In this document: positions 1-11,745 of the stretch, in pieces
Position numbering within the stretch: the stretch's first letter is position 1
Layout of the letters: every line of letters begins with the position of its first letter
NCBI RefSeq assembly: GCF_014174305.1
Contig: NZ_JABEQH010000002.1
Coordinates: 186,001-250,000, forward strand
Source of the DNA: Gluconacetobacter johannae
GTDB lineage: Bacteria; Pseudomonadota; Alphaproteobacteria; Acetobacterales; Acetobacteraceae
Length of the DNA: 64,000 bases
Direction of reading: 5' to 3'
Translations under genes and position numbers: made by a program
Notes under the pieces: generated by a model
What the model was told of the DNA's origin: nothing
Databases searched by the model: none
What the model saw: the letters and a program-made list of their open reading frames with translations, nothing else

Positions 1-982
1 GATGCTCCAGATGCATCATGATGTAGTCCTTGTGCGGACCACAGCCCCGGCCTTCGTTGATCTCGATGGTCATGGAACGTGACACCACGTCGCGCGATGC
101 CAGGTCCTTGGCGGTCGGCGCGTAGCGTTCCATGAAGCGCTCGCCCTCGGAATTGGTCAGGTATCCGCCCTCGCCACGGCAGCCCTCGGTCAGCAGGCAG
201 CCGGCCGGATAGATGCCCGTGGGGTGGAACTGCACGAATTCCATGTCCTGGGTGGGCACGCCCGCGCGCATCGCCATGCCGCCGCCGTCGCCCGTGCAGG
301 TATGGGCCGAGGTGCAGGACTGGTAGGCGCGGCCATATCCGCCGGTCGCCAGCACCACCGTCTGGGCGCGGAAGCGGTGCATGGTGCCGTCTTCCAGGCA
401 CCATGCCATCACGCCGCGGCATGCGCCTTCGTCGTCCATGATGAGGTCGATGGCGAAATATTCGACGAAGAATTCGACGTTATGCTTCAGGCATTGCTGG
501 TACAGCGTATGCAGGATGGCATGGCCGGTGCGGTCGGCGGCGGCGCAGGCGCGGGGCACCGGGGCCTCGCCGAAATTACGCATGTGGCCGCCGAACGGGC
601 GCTGGTAGATGCGGCCGTCCTCGGTGCGCGAGAACGGAACGCCGAGATGTTCCAGCTCCTGCACGGCGGGCACCGCCTCGCGGCACATATATTCGATGGC
701 GTCCTGGTCGCCCAGCCAGTCCGACCCCTTGACGGTGTCGTACATGTGCCAGCGCCAGTTGTCCTCGGCCATGTTGCCCAGCGACGCGCCGATGCCGCCC
801 TGGGCGGCGACGGTGTGGCTGCGCGTGGGGAAGACCTTGGTGACGCACGCGGTCTTCAGGCCGGCGGCGCCCATGCCCAGCGTGGCGCGCAGACCCGATC
901 CGCCGGCGCCGACGACGACCACGTCATAGGCGTGGTCGACGATCTTGTAGGCATTTGAAGAAGGGAGGGTGATCGCGTTCAT
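1..982 (-). CDS. sdhA: Succinate dehydrogenase flavoprotein subunit, partial (3' end beyond window)
   Basis: Catalytic subunit of complex II, which oxidises succinate to fumarate at the inner face of the cytoplasmic membrane and passes electrons to the iron-sulfur subunit. The frame opens at the ATG at 982 and runs off base 1, so about 327 codons are present and the C-terminal part is missing. The N-terminus carries the FAD dinucleotide-binding motif GAGGSG (residues 25-30) and TRSHT, whose His (about 56) is the covalent FAD attachment site in this family. The stretch [19 protein letters not shown] is the typical substrate-domain sequence. It follows sdhD by about 104 bp in a sdhC-sdhD-sdhA order. 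Identification is secure. Confidence 0.97.
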   Translation of the reverse strand, partial: MNAITLPSSNAYKIVDHAYDVVVVGAGGSGLRATLGMGAAGLKTACVTKVFPTRSHTVAAQGGIGASLGNMAEDNWRWHMYDTVKGSDWLGDQDAIEYMCREAVPAVQELEHLGVPFSRTEDGRIYQRPFGGHMRNFGEAPVPRACAAADRTGHAILHTLYQQCLKHNVEFFVEYFAIDLIMDDEGACRGVMAWCLEDGTMHRFRAQTVVLATGGYGRAYQSCTSAHTCTGDGGGMAMRAGVPTQDMEFVQFHPTGIYPAGCLLTEGCRGEGGYLTNSEGERFMERYAPTAKDLASRDVVSRSMTIEINEGRGCGPHKDYIMMHLEH

Positions 983-1086
983 GTCTTGGACGTGTCCCGA
1001 TTCTCGTCCGGTCCGATGGGCGGCTGTACGACTGCCGCCGGGCCGGAACTGTCTCTGTCACGCGCCTGACGGCCGGGTGGGCCGGA

Positions 1087-1509
1087 TCAGGCGCTGGCCT
1101 TTCGCGAAGGGGCAAGCGCCAGCTTCAGGACGGCGATCACGGCGAACAGCCCGATCAGGAACGTCACGCCCTTCATCAGCAGGCTGGCCGGCAGGTGCGG
1201 CTTGCCATGCACGTAGTCATCGATGATGACCTGCAGGCCCAGCTGCATGTGGTAGAAGGTCAGTACCATCAGGGCCAGCAGCATCGAGGAATTGGTGGGC
1301 TTGCCGCCCCATTCCACGACGTCTTCCTGGCTGGATCCGGCCAGGCGCATGACCTGCAGCACGAACCAGCCGGACAGCGGCACCAGGGCGACGGCGGACA
1401 TCCGCTCCATCCACCAATGGTTTACCCCGGTCTTGGCCGAGCCCAGCCCCCGCGCGCGGGACAGTTGGGAGCGCATGACATCCATGCGCGGCATATGGGT
1501 CGCGTTCAT
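1087..1509 (-). CDS. sdhD: Succinate dehydrogenase membrane anchor subunit
   Basis: Small hydrophobic anchor that with SdhC holds complex II in the membrane and binds quinone and haem b. The 140-residue product shows three hydrophobic segments. The segment YHMQLGLQVIIDDYVHG (His about 87, Asp-Tyr about 98-99) matches the conserved haem-ligand and quinone-site region of SdhD. Length is normal for the family. It lies one base downstream of the sdhC stop, so the two are surely co-transcribed, and sdhA follows. Confidence 0.93.
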   Translation of the reverse strand: MNATHMPRMDVMRSQLSRARGLGSAKTGVNHWWMERMSAVALVPLSGWFVLQVMRLAGSSQEDVVEWGGKPTNSSMLLALMVLTFYHMQLGLQVIIDDYVHGKPHLPASLLMKGVTFLIGLFAVIAVLKLALAPSRKASA

Positions 1510-1510
1510 G

Positions 1511-1969
1511 TCAGGATGCCTTCTTTCTGGAACGGCAGGCCGCCAGGCCGAAGATCGTCGCGACCAGCACGAGCGTGGCGCCTACGGTCACGCCCACGGC
1601 GACGGGGCCGTCCTCGTTGATGTTCTTCTTCTCGAACCGGTAGCCGGCATCCCAGGCAAGATGGCGCAGGCCCGCGACGAAATGGTAGACCAGCGCCAGC
1701 GTCCAGCCCACCAGGGCCAGCTTGCCCAGCGGATGTCGGGTGACCTTCTGAACCTTCTTGAAGGACTCGGGGCCTTTCGCCGCCGCGTTCAGCCAGCAGA
1801 CGCCCAGCGCCGCACCCGCCGCCGCGGCGACGCCGGCCGCCCGGTTCGCGATCGAAAGAAACATGGAGAGTCGGAAGCGATAGACCTGGAGATGCGGGGA
1901 CATGGGTCGCCGGGTCAGTGTTCCGTCGCTTCGGTGCCCTATATAGAGCGCATCACGGACATCCTGCAT
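1511..1969 (-). CDS. sdhC: Succinate dehydrogenase cytochrome b556 subunit
   Basis: Haem-b-binding membrane subunit of complex II. The motif RPMSPHLQVYR (residues 21-31) followed by SIANRAAG is the family signature, and LVYHFVAGLRHLAWDAG (93-109) holds the expected haem ligand His about 96. Three transmembrane segments are visible in 152 residues. The ATG at 1969 is taken as the start. The internal Met before SPHLQ would give a shorter protein but would remove part of the conserved N-terminus. First gene of the sdhCDA run, separated from asd by about 187 bp that probably holds the sdh promoter. Confidence 0.93.
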   Translation of the reverse strand: MQDVRDALYIGHRSDGTLTRRPMSPHLQVYRFRLSMFLSIANRAAGVAAAAGAALGVCWLNAAAKGPESFKKVQKVTRHPLGKLALVGWTLALVYHFVAGLRHLAWDAGYRFEKKNINEDGPVAVGVTVGATLVLVATIFGLAACRSRKKAS

Positions 1970-2156
1970 GGTCGTCTCGTCGATTTCCCTGATTATGGCT
2001 CCGGTTTGTTCCGTTGCCTTGTGTCTGTTCGGTCCTACGCCGGGGAAAGGGCGCGGTCAACGCAGGGGGGAACACGAGGTCGCGAGACGTGCAAAAGCGG
2101 CGTGGGTGGCCGCAACCGGAACGGTTTTGCACCGTTCCGGTTTCCTGGTCCGTCGA

Positions 2157-3185
2157 TCAGGCCGCCTTGCGGCCGATCAGGTCGAGCGCAATCATCGCCT
2201 CGGCGATCTGCACGGCATTCAGGGCCGCGCCCTTGCGGAGGTTGTCGGCCACGCACCAGAAGGCCAGGCCGTTCGGAACCGTCGGGTCGACCCTGAGGCG
2301 CGAGACGTAAGTGGCGTCCTCGCCAACACAATCTATCGGCGTGACGTATCCGCCATCCTCGCGCTGGTCGTGCAGGATGACGCCGGGGGCCTCGCGCAGC
2401 ACGTCGCGCGCGCGCTCCAGATCCACCGGCTCCTCGAACTCCACCGTCACCGCCTCGGCATGGCCGATGAAGACGGGAACACGCACGCAGGTAGCGAAAA
2501 CCGAGATGTCAGGGTCGAGGATTTTGCGGGTCTCGACCGCCATCTTCCATTCCTCCTTGGTCGCGCCGTCATCCATGAAACGGTCGATGTGGGGAATGCA
2601 GTTGAAGGCGATCTGCTTGGTGAACTGCTCGGCCTTCAGCGGGTCGCCCACGAAGCTGGCGCGCGACTGGGCGAACAGCTCATCCATGCCTTCCTTGCCC
2701 GCGCCGGCGACGGCCTGGTACGTCGCCACGACGACGCGGCGGATGGAAAACAGGTCGTGCAGCGGCTTCAGCGCCACCACCATCTGGATGGTGGAGCAGT
2801 TGGGGTTGGCGATGATGCCGCGCCGCGCCTTCTTCAGCGCGTCGGGATTGACCTCGGGCACCACCAGCGGCACGTCGGGCTCCATGCGGAAATGCGACGT
2901 GTTGTCGATGACGATGCAGCCGGCCTTGGCCGCGCGCGGCGCATGAACTGCCGACACCGACGCCCCGGGCGAGAACAGGGCGATGTCCCAGCCGGTGAAG
3001 TCGAAATGTTCCAGGTTCTGGACCTTCAGAACCCTTTTGTCGCCGAACGAGACCTCCTGCCCCGCCGAGCGGGCCGAAGCCAGGGCCGCGATCTCGTCCA
3101 CCGGAAAATCGCGCTCGGCCAGCGTCTTCAGCATTTCGCGCCCGACTGCCCCCGTGGCGCCCACGACCGCAACGCGGTACCCCAT
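2157..3185 (-). CDS. asd: Aspartate-semialdehyde dehydrogenase
   Basis: NADP-dependent enzyme that reduces aspartyl-phosphate to aspartate semialdehyde, the branch point to lysine/diaminopimelate, threonine and methionine. The 342-residue product starts MGYRVAVVGATGAVG, a Rossmann phosphate-binding loop directly at the N-terminus. That is why the ATG at 3185 is chosen over an open extension reaching 3338. The catalytic Cys sits in NPNCST (Cys about 130) and a His is present in FIGHAEAV (about 242). It is transcribed toward sdhC on the same strand and is divergent from zwf; the 286 bp between the two starts should hold both promoters. Confidence 0.95.
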   Translation of the reverse strand: MGYRVAVVGATGAVGREMLKTLAERDFPVDEIAALASARSAGQEVSFGDKRVLKVQNLEHFDFTGWDIALFSPGASVSAVHAPRAAKAGCIVIDNTSHFRMEPDVPLVVPEVNPDALKKARRGIIANPNCSTIQMVVALKPLHDLFSIRRVVVATYQAVAGAGKEGMDELFAQSRASFVGDPLKAEQFTKQIAFNCIPHIDRFMDDGATKEEWKMAVETRKILDPDISVFATCVRVPVFIGHAEAVTVEFEEPVDLERARDVLREAPGVILHDQREDGGYVTPIDCVGEDATYVSRLRVDPTVPNGLAFWCVADNLRKGAALNAVQIAEAMIALDLIGRKAA

Positions 3186-3471
3186 CGATCCATTCCCCGA
3201 TCTGTGCGCCCGGCCCGTCCGGGCGACCCAATGCCTCTGATAAAGAGAGACGCAGAGAGGTAGTGCCTGCCCGGATGCTATGCAAGCCGAACCGGCGGGC
3301 GGGCGCGGCTCGGCGGCCGTGGCGCCTGCCTTTTTCACCTGGGCGGGATGCCGGGATTATGCCTTGCCGCGCCGGGGTGGGGGGTGTCACATGGCCGGAC
3401 GTGATCTGGCGCAATGTCCCTGCGCGCCCGGTGTCCTAAGGTCGGGCAGGGTGTTCAGGAGAGTTTCCGCC

Positions 3472-5016
3472 ATGTCCTTTTCTCGCGACATATCGTCGCC
3501 GGCGCGCAGCCGGCATGCCATTCCGCCCTCGGGCAGCCATCCGGCCCCGCCCTGCACGCTGGTGATCTTCGGTGCGCGCGGCGACCTGACCAAGCGGTTG
3601 CTGATCCCGGCCCTGTACAACCTGGCCGGCAGCGGCCTGCTGGACGCGCAGTTCCGCATCCTGGGGGTCGATCGCACGCCGGGCGACACCGCCGGCTGGC
3701 GCGACGGGCTGGCCGCGACGATGCAGGAGTTCACGCGCGACCGGAACGCCGAATTCTACACGCCGCAGATCGACCCCGGCGCCTGGTCGTGGATCGCCGA
3801 ACGCCTGGAGTACGTCCAGGCCGATTTCAGCGATCTGGAGCAGGTCCGCGCCCTGGGCGCGCGGCTGCCGGGCAGCGCGGTGTTCTATCTGGCGGTGCCC
3901 TCGCGCTTCTTCGGTTCGCTGGTGGCCATGCTGGGCCAGGCCGGCCTGACGAGCGAACAGGGCGACATGTTCCGCCGCGTGGTGATCGAAAAGCCCTTCG
4001 GCTCCGACCTCGCGACCGCCCGGGCGCTGAACCAGCAGGTGCTGTCGGTGCTGGACGAGCGCCAGATCTACCGGATCGACCATTTCCTGGGCAAGGAAAC
4101 GGTCCAGAACATCCTGGCCATGCGCTTCGGCAACCTGATCTTCGAGCCGCTGTGGCGCAACGAGTACGTCGATCATGTCCAGATCACCGCCGCCGAGACC
4201 ATCGGGGTGGAACAGCGCGGCGCGTTCTACGAACCCACCGGCGCGTTGCGCGACATGGTGCCGAACCATCTGTTCCAGCTGTTCGCCATGGTGGCGATGG
4301 AACCGCCGGCCTCGTTTTCCGCCGAGACCGTCCGTACCGCCAAGGAACAGCTGTTCGAATCCGTTCGCCCCATAGATCCGCGCGACGCGGTGCGCGGCCA
4401 GTATGGCACGGGCGTCGTCGCGGACCGGCCCGTCGCGGCCTATCGCGACAGTGCCGGCGTGGCGAAGGACAGCGTGACGGAAACCTATGTCGCGCTGAAA
4501 CTGCATGTCGATAACTGGCGCTGGTCGGGCGTGCCCTTCTACCTGCGGACCGGCAAGTCGCTGGGCGGCCGCCGCACCGAGGTGGTGGTGCAGTTCAAGA
4601 AACCGCCGGTGGCGATTTTCCGGGGCACCGAAACCGCCGCCCTGCCGCCGAACCGGATGATCGTGAACATCCAGCCCGCCCAGGGCCTGACGATCGAGAT
4701 GGGGGCCAAGCGCCCTGGCCCGGCGATGGATCTGGCCGACGTGCAGGTGCGCTTCCGGTACGAGGACGCGTTCGACCTGCAACCCAATGTGGGATACGAA
4801 ACCCTGCTGTATGACTGCCTGACCGGAGACGCGACGCTGTTCCAGCGCGCGGACAACATCAACGCCGCCTGGACGGCGGTCGATCCGGTCCTGCAAGCCT
4901 GGGCGCAGTCGGCGCAGGACCTGGAATTCTACCCCGCCGGCGCGACCGGACCCGCCGGGGCCGACGCGCTGCTGGCGCGGGACGGGCGGGCCTGGTACCC
5001 GCTGGACCAGACCTGA
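3472..5016 (+). CDS. zwf: Glucose-6-phosphate 1-dehydrogenase
   Basis: First enzyme of the oxidative pentose phosphate pathway, oxidising glucose 6-phosphate to 6-phosphogluconolactone with NAD(P). The 514-residue protein has the coenzyme loop GARGDLTKR (34-42) and the active-site signature RIDHFLGKE (201-209), with the substrate-binding His/Lys pair. The ATG at 3472 is preferred because it is preceded by AGGAG and gives the usual length; the frame stays open upstream to 3280. In acetic acid bacteria this pathway is a main route of sugar catabolism. It stands alone and ends at a strong hairpin terminator. Confidence 0.96.
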   Translation: MSFSRDISSPARSRHAIPPSGSHPAPPCTLVIFGARGDLTKRLLIPALYNLAGSGLLDAQFRILGVDRTPGDTAGWRDGLAATMQEFTRDRNAEFYTPQIDPGAWSWIAERLEYVQADFSDLEQVRALGARLPGSAVFYLAVPSRFFGSLVAMLGQAGLTSEQGDMFRRVVIEKPFGSDLATARALNQQVLSVLDERQIYRIDHFLGKETVQNILAMRFGNLIFEPLWRNEYVDHVQITAAETIGVEQRGAFYEPTGALRDMVPNHLFQLFAMVAMEPPASFSAETVRTAKEQLFESVRPIDPRDAVRGQYGTGVVADRPVAAYRDSAGVAKDSVTETYVALKLHVDNWRWSGVPFYLRTGKSLGGRRTEVVVQFKKPPVAIFRGTETAALPPNRMIVNIQPAQGLTIEMGAKRPGPAMDLADVQVRFRYEDAFDLQPNVGYETLLYDCLTGDATLFQRADNINAAWTAVDPVLQAWAQSAQDLEFYPAGATGPAGADALLARDGRAWYPLDQT

Positions 5017-5052
5017 CGCTGGCCCTGGGAAGGTCGGGTCCTGCCCGAGCCC

Positions 5053-5080
5053 GGCAAGGGCCTAGGCCCTTGCCTTTATT
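5053..5080 (+). terminator. Palindromic terminator after zwf, part of a dispersed repeat
   Basis: A perfect 22-base palindrome spans 5053-5074 (9-bp stem, CTAG loop) and is followed by TTTATTT on the plus strand. This fits a rho-independent terminator for zwf. It sits between two convergent genes and may serve both, though the T-run is on the zwf side. The flanking bases match, inverted, the right-hand part of the repeat at 16.5 kb. Confidence 0.75.
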
Positions 5081-5624
5081 TGGCCGGGGTCGCGGCGTGC
5101 TGGTCGGACTGGCGGAACAGCGTGTCGGCCTGTTTCTTCTGGATGTCCGTGAAGCCGTTGTACAGCGTGCGGAACGCCATGTTCAGCGCCTGCAGATCCT
5201 GCGCGCGCTGGGTCACCAGGTCGGCATAGGATTGCATGTTGTCCGCGGCGCTCATGCTGGAGAGCCGGTCCCGGCGCTGGGCGATGGAGTCGCGGAAACG
5301 TTCGGCATTGTCGCGCATCAGTTGCGCGAAGGCCCCCCAGGGCTGCTCCTGCGCCGGCGTGATGCCCAGTTGCTGGTGCAGGGTCGCGATATGCGTCTCC
5401 ACCTGATCGGGGGTCTGGTCGTGGGGTGTATGCGCGGGGACCGATGACGCGGGCGCCGATGGCGCTGGGACCGGGGCCGGCGTGGCGGGAGCAGGCGCGG
5501 CGGCGGCCGGCGCAGGGGCCGGCGGGGTGGCGGAAGCCGGGGCAGGCGCGTCGGCCGCCGCCGCGAGGGCGGGCGACGAGAGCAGGGCGAGGGCGGCGAG
5601 GATCGGGAACCGGCGAACGGTCAT
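5076..5624 (-). CDS. Periplasmic LTXXQ/Spy-CpxP-like protein with Ala-Pro linker
   Basis: Probable periplasmic protein of the Spy/CpxP (LTXXQ) type, which in other bacteria acts as a small helical chaperone in envelope stress. From the ATG at 5624 it has a clear signal peptide (MTVRRFPILAALALLSSPALA), then about 45 residues of Ala-Pro-rich linker. A helical region of about 110 residues follows, containing VETHIATLHQQLGITPAQEQPW, the LTxxQ-like segment. An in-frame Met at 5654 would lengthen the N-terminus without improving the signal sequence. The family call is by motif and general shape, so function is inferred. The 3' end abuts the zwf terminator palindrome. Confidence 0.7.
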   Translation of the reverse strand: MTVRRFPILAALALLSSPALAAAADAPAPASATPPAPAPAAAAPAPATPAPVPAPSAPASSVPAHTPHDQTPDQVETHIATLHQQLGITPAQEQPWGAFAQLMRDNAERFRDSIAQRRDRLSSMSAADNMQSYADLVTQRAQDLQALNMAFRTLYNGFTDIQKKQADTLFRQSDQHAATPAK

Positions 5625-5681
5625 GAACAGGGCAACTCCCGTGATTCGGGTCAAAAAGGGGACGTGGGCGGCGGGGCCAGA

Positions 5682-6077
5682 TCAGTACGGCGGCGGCCCG
5701 TAGGACGCCTGCGGATAATAAGCCGGCGGCGGCGGCGGGGGTTCCGGCTGCGGCGGATAGTAGGCGCCGGGCGGCGGCGCGGCCTGCGCGGCCAGCGCCC
5801 CGCCCAGCAGCGCGCCGACCGCCAGGCCGGCCACGCCGGCGCCGACGGCCATGCCGACACCGGAACCGTGATGGTAATAGCCACCGCCGCCACCGCCCCA
5901 TCCGGGGCCGCGCCGGTTGTCATATCCCCGGTGGCCGTGGTCCCAGTTGCCGCGACCGCCGCCACGCCAGTCATGGCCGTCGGGTCGGGCCATGGCGGGC
6001 GCGGGCACGTTCGTCGCCGCGATCGTGCCGGTCAGGCACAGCGTCGCCAGGAAGAAAGAAAGGGGTCGAACCCGCAT
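5682..6077 (-). CDS. Secreted Gly/His/Tyr/Pro-rich protein with glycine-zipper segment
   Basis: Small exported protein of 131 residues, function unknown. It begins MRVRPLSFFLATLCLTGTIAA, a signal peptide ending near AMA. Next comes a tract rich in Gly, His, Arg and Trp (HDWRGGGRGNWDHGHRGYD), then a glycine-zipper-like hydrophobic stretch (GMAVGAGVAGLAVGALLGG), then a Pro/Tyr-rich tail ending YGPPPY. The start at 6077 is set by AAAGGAG just upstream. Similar short proteins with a glycine zipper are common in alphaproteobacterial envelopes, but nothing here shows a specific role. Confidence 0.75.
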   Translation of the reverse strand: MRVRPLSFFLATLCLTGTIAATNVPAPAMARPDGHDWRGGGRGNWDHGHRGYDNRRGPGWGGGGGGYYHHGSGVGMAVGAGVAGLAVGALLGGALAAQAAPPPGAYYPPQPEPPPPPPAYYPQASYGPPPY

Positions 6078-6167
6078 GAGGGGCTCCTTTATCCAGAAAA
6101 ATCTTGGCATTGCCCTATCGGCCGCGATCATGTCCGAATCACGGCCGCTTCGGGGCAGGTGCACAGA

Positions 6168-6815
6168 TCAGGCCGCGCGAGACAGTCGCTTGGCAAGCGC
6201 CGACAGGCGGTGGCGCCGCATCTCGCTGCGGGCCTTGGCGTCGTTTTCCATGTAGTTCAACTGGATGGTATAGCGCCGGCCGACATATTGCCGGTGGCCG
6301 TGCCAGGTCGTCGGGCCGTTGGGAAAGATCAGCAGCGTGCCGTCGACAGGCGGGATTTCGGCGACGTAATCCTCGACATCGTCCGGCCCGCGCAGCAGGC
6401 GCAGGCACCCTTCCTGCCGTGCCCAGGATTCGCGGGCCGGGTTCAGGTACAGCAGCACCGTCACCCGCTTGGCCACGGAATCGCAATGGATGCGGCCGTC
6501 CTTTTCGCGCGTGCGGCCGCGCAGGGTCAGCATGGTCGGCGCGTCGTCCAGGTCCAGGCCGAATTTGCGCGCGATGGCGTCGCGCAGGCGCGGCCCCTCC
6601 ATTTCCGCCACCAGACCGCGCACCAGTGGCGCCAGGGTCAGCGATCCGGGGGGGAACGACCCGCCGGACGACAGGTCCGGCATCGACGCCACCAGCGCCG
6701 CCAGATCGTCCGGCCCGACGAAATGCGGGACCACGACATGCGCGAACGGGTCGGTGCTGACGGCGGCGGCCTCCAGCGCGGCATAGTTGGGGTGGATCGA
6801 GGTGGGGACGGTCAT
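6168..6815 (-). CDS. 2-oxoglutarate/Fe(II)-dependent dioxygenase, putative
   Basis: Putative non-haem iron oxygenase of 215 residues. The double-stranded beta-helix metal triad is visible: HCD (His110, Asp112) and a distal His in TTWHGHRQYVGRRYTIQLNY (His172 or His174), with an Arg eight or so residues later (about 180) placed to hold 2-oxoglutarate. The segment RVTVLLYLNP is typical of prolyl-4-hydroxylase-like oxygenases. Substrate is unknown. The promoter region is shared with the divergent AFG1 gene and contains a 40-base near-perfect hairpin. Confidence 0.8.
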   Translation of the reverse strand: MTVPTSIHPNYAALEAAAVSTDPFAHVVVPHFVGPDDLAALVASMPDLSSGGSFPPGSLTLAPLVRGLVAEMEGPRLRDAIARKFGLDLDDAPTMLTLRGRTREKDGRIHCDSVAKRVTVLLYLNPARESWARQEGCLRLLRGPDDVEDYVAEIPPVDGTLLIFPNGPTTWHGHRQYVGRRYTIQLNYMENDAKARSEMRRHRLSALAKRLSRAA

Positions 6816-6856
6816 GGAACCTGCGCGGGCAGTTGGGCCAGGGCCCGAATGCTAGT

Positions 6857-6896
6857 CCCCGTTTGCCGGCGCGCCAAGGGGCGCCGGCAAACGGGG
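6857..6896. repeat. Near-perfect 40-base inverted repeat in a divergent promoter region
   Basis: Two 19-base arms (6857-6875 and 6878-6896), starting CCCCGTTTGCCGGCGCGCC, are inverted copies with a single mismatch and a 2-base spacer. They lie between the divergent starts of the 2OG oxygenase (6815) and the AFG1-type ATPase (7033). No T-run follows on either side and neither flank is a gene end, so an operator, a cruciform or a transcript-leader hairpin is more likely than a terminator. Confidence 0.8.
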
Positions 6897-7032
6897 ATCA
6901 TTGCGAAATACTTCCATTTTCGGTCGATCGGACGGGTCTCGCGTTCACCAGATGGAGAGCAGGCCCGTCACGACACGGTTTGGCGAGCGCATGCCCTTGC
7001 TGGCATCCGTTGCTGGCGCTATCGGCGTTGTT

Positions 7033-8235
7033 ATGGAAACCGTTCTTTCGTCCTTCGCCTCCGACCTGCATCTGCCGCCCGGAACGGGACCGCTCGCCGC
7101 GTATCGGGCACGGGTGGATGCGGGCCTGCTGGCCCCGGACCCCGAACAGGCCAAGGCCGCCGCGCGGCTGGACCGGCTGTGGCGCGAACTTCCGGGCTAT
7201 CATCCCGTGGTGCGGCAGGCCGCCCCGCCCCACGGCAGGCTGGGCGGCCTGCTGGGCGGGCTGAAGGCGCGGCTGGGCCTGCAGGGCCAGCCCAGCCCGG
7301 CGCCCCGGCCGCGCGGCGTCTACATGGTCGGGCAGGTCGGCCGCGGCAAGACGATGCTGATGGACCTGTTCTTCGAGCTGGCGCCGGTCGAGCACAAGAA
7401 ACGCGTGCATTTCCATCGTTTCATGCAGGACGTGCACCAGCGCCTGCACGACATGAAGCGCGCGCATCCCGAACTGACCGACCCGATTCCGCCGCTGGCC
7501 CACGCCATCGCGGACGAGGCCTGGCTGCTGTGCTTCGACGAATTCCAGGTGAACGACATCGCCGATGCGATGATCCTGGGCCGGCTGTTCGAATATCTGT
7601 TCGCCGAGGGCGTGGTCGTGGTCGCGACGTCGAACACCCAGCCGCAGGATCTGTTCCAGAACCGGCCGGGCGCCGACGCCTTCCGCCCCTTCATCGCGGT
7701 GATCCAGCGCGAGGTGGACACGGTGGTGCTCGATTCCCCGCGCGACTACCGGCGCGGCGGCATGCGGGGCATGACGACGTGGATCGTCCCCCCCGGCCCC
7801 GATGCGTCGCAGGAACTGGATTCGATCTTCATGCGCCTGGCGGACGGCGCGCCGGTACGCCCCGTGACGCTGGACATCATGGGCCGGTCGCTGGCGGTTC
7901 CGGTCGCCGCCGGTCCCGTCGCGCGCTTCAGCTTTCCCGCGCTGTGCGGCCGGGCGCTGGGGGCCGGCGATTACCTGGCGCTGGCCACGCGCTTTCCGGC
8001 GCTGATCCTGGACGACATTCCCCGCCTGGGCCCCGATAATTTCGACGTCGCCCGCCGCTTCATCGTGCTGGTGGACACCTTGTACGAACAGAAGGTGAAA
8101 CTGTTCGCCTCGGCCGAGGACCAGCCCGATGCGATCTACCAGCGCGGCGAAGGCGCGCAGGCGTTCGAGCGCACGGCCTCGCGCCTCGAGGAAATGCAGA
8201 GCGTCGCCTATCTCGACCTCCCGCACCTGTCCTGA
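7033..8235 (+). CDS. zapE: AFG1/ZapE-family P-loop ATPase
   Basis: AAA-like ATPase of the AFG1/ZapE family, linked in bacteria to cell division under stress and in mitochondria to protein quality control. The 400-residue product has Walker A GQVGRGKT (100-107), then the family-typical FHRFMQDVH, and Walker B LLCFDEFQV (165-173). SNTQPQDLFQNR and the C-terminal SVAYLDLPHLS region are also characteristic. The start is uncertain: the frame is open from 6901 with in-frame Met codons at 6952 and 6991, none with a strong ribosome site. The ATG at 7033 gives the normal family length. Confidence 0.88.
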   Translation: METVLSSFASDLHLPPGTGPLAAYRARVDAGLLAPDPEQAKAAARLDRLWRELPGYHPVVRQAAPPHGRLGGLLGGLKARLGLQGQPSPAPRPRGVYMVGQVGRGKTMLMDLFFELAPVEHKKRVHFHRFMQDVHQRLHDMKRAHPELTDPIPPLAHAIADEAWLLCFDEFQVNDIADAMILGRLFEYLFAEGVVVVATSNTQPQDLFQNRPGADAFRPFIAVIQREVDTVVLDSPRDYRRGGMRGMTTWIVPPGPDASQELDSIFMRLADGAPVRPVTLDIMGRSLAVPVAAGPVARFSFPALCGRALGAGDYLALATRFPALILDDIPRLGPDNFDVARRFIVLVDTLYEQKVKLFASAEDQPDAIYQRGEGAQAFERTASRLEEMQSVAYLDLPHLS

Positions 8236-8697
8236 GCGGAGGCGGCGCATCGGCGGCCCGGTCGGGGCGAAAATCATGCCGGCGGAATGCCAAGGCAAAA
8301 AAAACATGCAGAATATGCCTGCATATTCACCATTTGCCTTCGGCCGCGCCCGGGCGCGGTTCGGGTCGCGGCCGAACGTTCCCAATGGTCACGGCATCGT
8401 GACGCTTATGGCGTGGCTGTGACTGGCGGGGCGGTAGGCAAGTGGTGCGCTCTTTGCTTGGGTATGGGCGGTCCCGTTTTGCGGTCCGCGGGACGCGCCA
8501 TGGTGAAAACATAAAGGTGAGTATGCGCGTGGAGCAATCCTGACCGTGGCGAAAGACGGCGGCGGACCGCAAAAGGTGACGCTAGGGTTGAGAGCACAAC
8601 CGGTTTGTGTCCCGAATTCCGTCATGATCGGCGGCTACGGGGCGCGATCGGACAATGACGCGGCCAGCAAGGCCGTCAGTGAGGAGATGTCTTCAAG
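8236..8697. other. 462-bp non-coding region upstream of sucA
   Basis: No convincing gene on either strand. It contains an A-rich tract around 8297-8304, an exact 18-bp palindrome at 8311-8328, and a ribosome-binding GGAG shortly before the sucA ATG. It is long for a simple promoter and probably holds regulatory sites for the 2-oxoglutarate dehydrogenase operon. I could not place a confident -35/-10 pair. Confidence 0.6.
8311..8328. promoter_or_regulatory. Candidate operator: exact palindrome upstream of sucA
   Basis: GAATATGC-CT-GCATATTC is a perfect inverted repeat with 8-base arms and a 2-base spacer. It is AT-rich against a GC-rich background, about 370 bp upstream of the sucA start and directly after an A-tract. 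This shape fits a dimeric regulator site. The regulator is unknown. Confidence 0.5.
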
Positions 8698-11574
<2,877 letters not shown>

Positions 11575-11745
11575 ACGGGCGCCCCGGCCGGAGGTCCGGG
11601 GCACGGCAAGTCCGCCGGGACGGCCAGCGTGCCGTTCCGGCATCAGTCTGGTATGAGAATGCACAAGCCGGCAGACGACGGGCGAGGGACACGCGGTCCA
11701 TGCCCCGCACGCGGATCTGTCCGGCAGGGGGATTGGGAAGAGAAG

